A DNA stretch of 64,000 nt. Origin: an uncultured Eubacteriales bacterium (GTDB lineage Bacteria > Bacillota > Clostridia > Peptostreptococcales > Anaerovoracaceae). The notes beneath the pieces are model-generated. The model saw nothing but the letters and a program-made list of their open reading frames with translations, was not told the DNA's origin and did no database searches. This document shows positions 62,365 to 64,000 of the stretch, piece by piece. The stretch's first letter is position 1. Every line of letters begins with the position of its first letter. The translations under genes and the position numbers were made by a program. The stretch spans positions 21,082 through 85,081 of the forward strand of contig ONAY01000011.1 in assembly GCA_900315895.1 (NCBI GenBank), in the 5' to 3' direction.

Positions 62365-63720
62365 ATGGGTAAATATTTTGGAACAGACGGCTTCAGAGGA
62401 GAGGCAAACAAGGCCCTCACCGCTGAGAAGGCCTTTCAGGTAGGAAGATACATCGGCTGGTACTATGGCCAGAAGCATGAGGATCAGAGAGCACGCATCA
62501 TAATCGGAAAGGATACCAGACGTTCCAGCTATATGCTGGAGCATGCCCTGGCTGCAGGTATCACAAGCTCCGGCTCAGACGCATGCCTCATGGGTGTCAC
62601 CACTACACCTTCGGTAAGCTACGTATGCAGGACGGATGACTTTGACTGCGGTGTGATGATCTCCGCATCCCATAATCCGTTCTATGATAATGGTATCAAG
62701 ATCATGAGGGCCAACGGTCAGAAGATCGAACCTGAGATCGAGGAAAAGATCGAGGCCTACATCGACGGCGAGATCGGTGAACTTCCTCTGGCTGAGCGCG
62801 AAGCCATCGGCCGCGTCACGGATTATTCCGCAGGCCGCAACAGATACATAGGCTACCTCATGACCATACCCACCAAGGGATTCAACGGCTACAAGGTAGG
62901 GCTTGACTGCGCTAACGGCGCATCCTGGAACATCGCCAGAGCTGTCTATGAGGCACTTGGCGCAAAGGTATACGTCATGGGTAACGAGCCCGACGGTCTG
63001 AATATCAACGATAACTGCGGCTCCACGCATATCGGCAGGCTGCAAGAATTCGTAAAGGAAAAAGGACTTAACGTGGGATTCGCCTACGACGGAGATGCCG
63101 ACAGATGTATCGCAGTGGATGAGAACGGTGAAGAGGTCAACGGTGACCAGGTCATGTTCCTCTGCGGCAAGTTCCTTAAGGAGAGGGGACAGCTGGACGG
63201 AAACACCATCGTAACCACCATCATGAGCAACATGGGACTCTACAAGGCCTGCGAAGCCATCGGCGTCAGAACTGAGAAGACTAACGTAGGTGACAAGTAT
63301 GTCGCTGAGAACATGATGCAGAACGGTTTCGTCCTTGGCGGCGAGCAGTCCGGACACATCATCTTCGGCAAGTACGCTACCACAGGCGACGGTATCCTCA
63401 CCAGCCTCATGATAATGATGACCATGCTTGAGAAGAAGATGCCTCTTTCGATGCTGGCAAACGAGATGAAGATGTATCCTCAGTGCCTTAAGAACATCGT
63501 GGTCAAGGACAAGGAAGCTGCCCAGAAGGACGAAGTGGTCCTCAAAGAAGTGGACAGAGTAAACCACGAACTGGAAGGAAACGGAAGGATCCTGCTCCGC
63601 GCATCCGGCACCGAGCCCAAGATTAGAGTCATGGTTGAGGCCACCTCTGATGAGACAGCTGAGAAGTACGTGGATCAGCTGATCGAAGTGATCAAAGAGA
63701 GAGGGCTGGCGGCTGAATAA
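62365..63720 (+). CDS. glmM: Phosphoglucosamine mutase
   Basis: 451 residues, the standard length. Start MGKYFGTDGFRGEANK; phosphoserine loop ISASHNPFYDNGIKIM (about 98-113, catalytic Ser in SASHN); metal loop AYDGDADRC (about 239-247); sugar loop GGEQSGHII (about 325-333); phosphate loop RASGTEPKIRVM (about 412-423). Makes GlcN-1-phosphate for UDP-GlcNAc, the precursor of peptidoglycan and of the UDP-sugars made by the polysaccharide block. GAGG is upstream of the ATG. Confidence 0.96.
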   Translation: MGKYFGTDGFRGEANKALTAEKAFQVGRYIGWYYGQKHEDQRARIIIGKDTRRSSYMLEHALAAGITSSGSDACLMGVTTTPSVSYVCRTDDFDCGVMISASHNPFYDNGIKIMRANGQKIEPEIEEKIEAYIDGEIGELPLAEREAIGRVTDYSAGRNRYIGYLMTIPTKGFNGYKVGLDCANGASWNIARAVYEALGAKVYVMGNEPDGLNINDNCGSTHIGRLQEFVKEKGLNVGFAYDGDADRCIAVDENGEEVNGDQVMFLCGKFLKERGQLDGNTIVTTIMSNMGLYKACEAIGVRTEKTNVGDKYVAENMMQNGFVLGGEQSGHIIFGKYATTGDGILTSLMIMMTMLEKKMPLSMLANEMKMYPQCLKNIVVKDKEAAQKDEVVLKEVDRVNHELEGNGRILLRASGTEPKIRVMVEATSDETAEKYVDQLIEVIKERGLAAE

Positions 63721-63743
63721 ATACATTCCCCCAAAAATAAAGC

Positions 63744-63774
63744 ATCCGGGATCGAGAGATCCCGGATCTTTTTA
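63744..63774 (+). terminator. Terminator of glmM
   Basis: Perfect 10-bp stem ATCCGGGATC/GATCCCGGAT, loop GAGA, followed by CTTTTTAT. Confidence 0.9.
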
Positions 63775-63792
63775 TAGCAGAGAGGAAAGCTA

Positions 63793-63845
63793 TTGACATA
63801 CCTAGATAATCAAGGTATAATTCAGATACATAGATGACCGAGGTA
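63793..63845 (+). promoter_or_regulatory. Consensus promoter with two operator-like repeats before a PadR gene
   Basis: TTGACA (63793-63798), 17 bp, TATAAT (63816-63821). Two 19-bp imperfect direct repeats of the form TAC-TAGAT-A-C-AGGTA lie at 63799-63817 (between -35 and -10) and 63827-63845 (just after -10), 28 bp apart. Each has TACCT/AGGTA-like inverted ends. This fits autorepression by the PadR protein encoded downstream. Confidence 0.75.
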
Positions 63846-63895
63846 TTTTGTACTTAGGGATCTGAATCTTGGATCATTTGGCCGGAGGTAATGTA

Positions 63896-64000
63896 ATGGT
63901 AAGCGATAAGGGACTTTTGGGCGGAACGACGATGCTGCTTCTTCTGTCGCTTTTGAGCGAGAAGGACTGCTATGGATACGAGATCATCAAGGAACTCAGG
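63896..64000 (+). CDS. PadR family transcriptional regulator, N-terminal part (cut by window edge)
   Basis: The first 35 residues are visible from ATG 63896, with GGAGG eight bases upstream. MLLLLSLLSEKDCYGYEIIKEL is the start of the PadR winged helix (helix 1 ending in YGYEIIKEL). PadR regulators typically repress their own gene and an adjacent transporter or detoxification gene, and are released by small molecules. The rest lies outside the window. Confidence 0.88.
   Translation, partial: MVSDKGLLGGTTMLLLLSLLSEKDCYGYEIIKELR

Overview
The window looks like the chromosome of an anaerobic Gram-positive bacterium of the class Clostridia. Supporting signs are whiA and rapZ, strong AGGAGG-type ribosome binding sites, a nine-subunit V-type ATP synthase with a sodium-type c subunit, a cell-wall protein with CWB2 repeats, and no outer-membrane genes. 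An amino-acid fermenter of the Peptostreptococcales/Anaerovoracaceae kind would fit the BKACE/Kce-type enzyme and the D-serine ammonia-lyase, but the taxonomic placement is inference. Base composition is close to balanced, except for a visibly AT-richer accessory patch near 23.5-24.9 kb.

Layout. 1-4.3 kb: an unrecognised partial protein, then a membrane protein, an ABC ATPase and a large membrane-anchored protein. 4.28-4.6 kb: tRNA-Arg(ACG) with its promoter and terminator, next to a repeat made of tRNA 3'-end sequence around strong hairpins. 4.8-7.2 kb (minus strand): metallophosphoesterase, D-serine ammonia-lyase and PaaI-type thioesterase. 7.4-13.3 kb: AI-2E family transporter, murB, PHP phosphoesterase, rapZ, a BKACE-family enzyme where yvcK is normally found, and whiA. 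13.5-22.1 kb: V-type ATP synthase operon H-I-K-E-C-F-A-B-D, with subunit E frameshifted. 22.2-25.5 kb: an rlmD-type rRNA methyltransferase followed by three small accessory genes separated by remnants of rlmD 3' ends. 25.6-31.8 kb: a small ABC exporter with an XRE-AbrB regulator, then LtrA, an AlkD-like protein, flavodoxin and CorA. 31.9-32.6 kb: an AIM24-family gene on the minus strand.

32.9-59.5 kb is dominated by surface polysaccharide synthesis in two blocks (32.9-37.0 and 44.3-59.5 kb). They are split by small-molecule and transport genes: esterase, AlkZ-related, NimA-like, deoD, Na/Pi transporter behind a probable manganese riboswitch, a lipoprotein, TauE and Pcp. Together the two blocks encode all five enzyme classes needed for UDP-ManNAc(3NAc)A (WbpA, B, E, D and I types). 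They also hold a membrane 4,6-dehydratase plus aminotransferase for a 4-amino-6-deoxy sugar, two initiating phosphosugar transferases, several GT4 glycosyltransferases (one broken by frameshifts), a flippase and a polymerase that seems to lack its N-terminus. This is a Wzx/Wzy-type route. The block ends with a secreted CAP-Ig-CWB2 protein that may bind the polymer made next door.

61.5-64 kb holds nagB and glmM (amino-sugar phosphate metabolism) and the start of a PadR-family regulator behind a consensus promoter with two operator-like repeats.

The two items I find most worth following are the stacked rlmD 3'-end remnants that delimit accessory genes (23.5-24.9 kb) and the yybP-ykoY-like leader in front of the Na/Pi-type transporter (about 41.8-41.9 kb).
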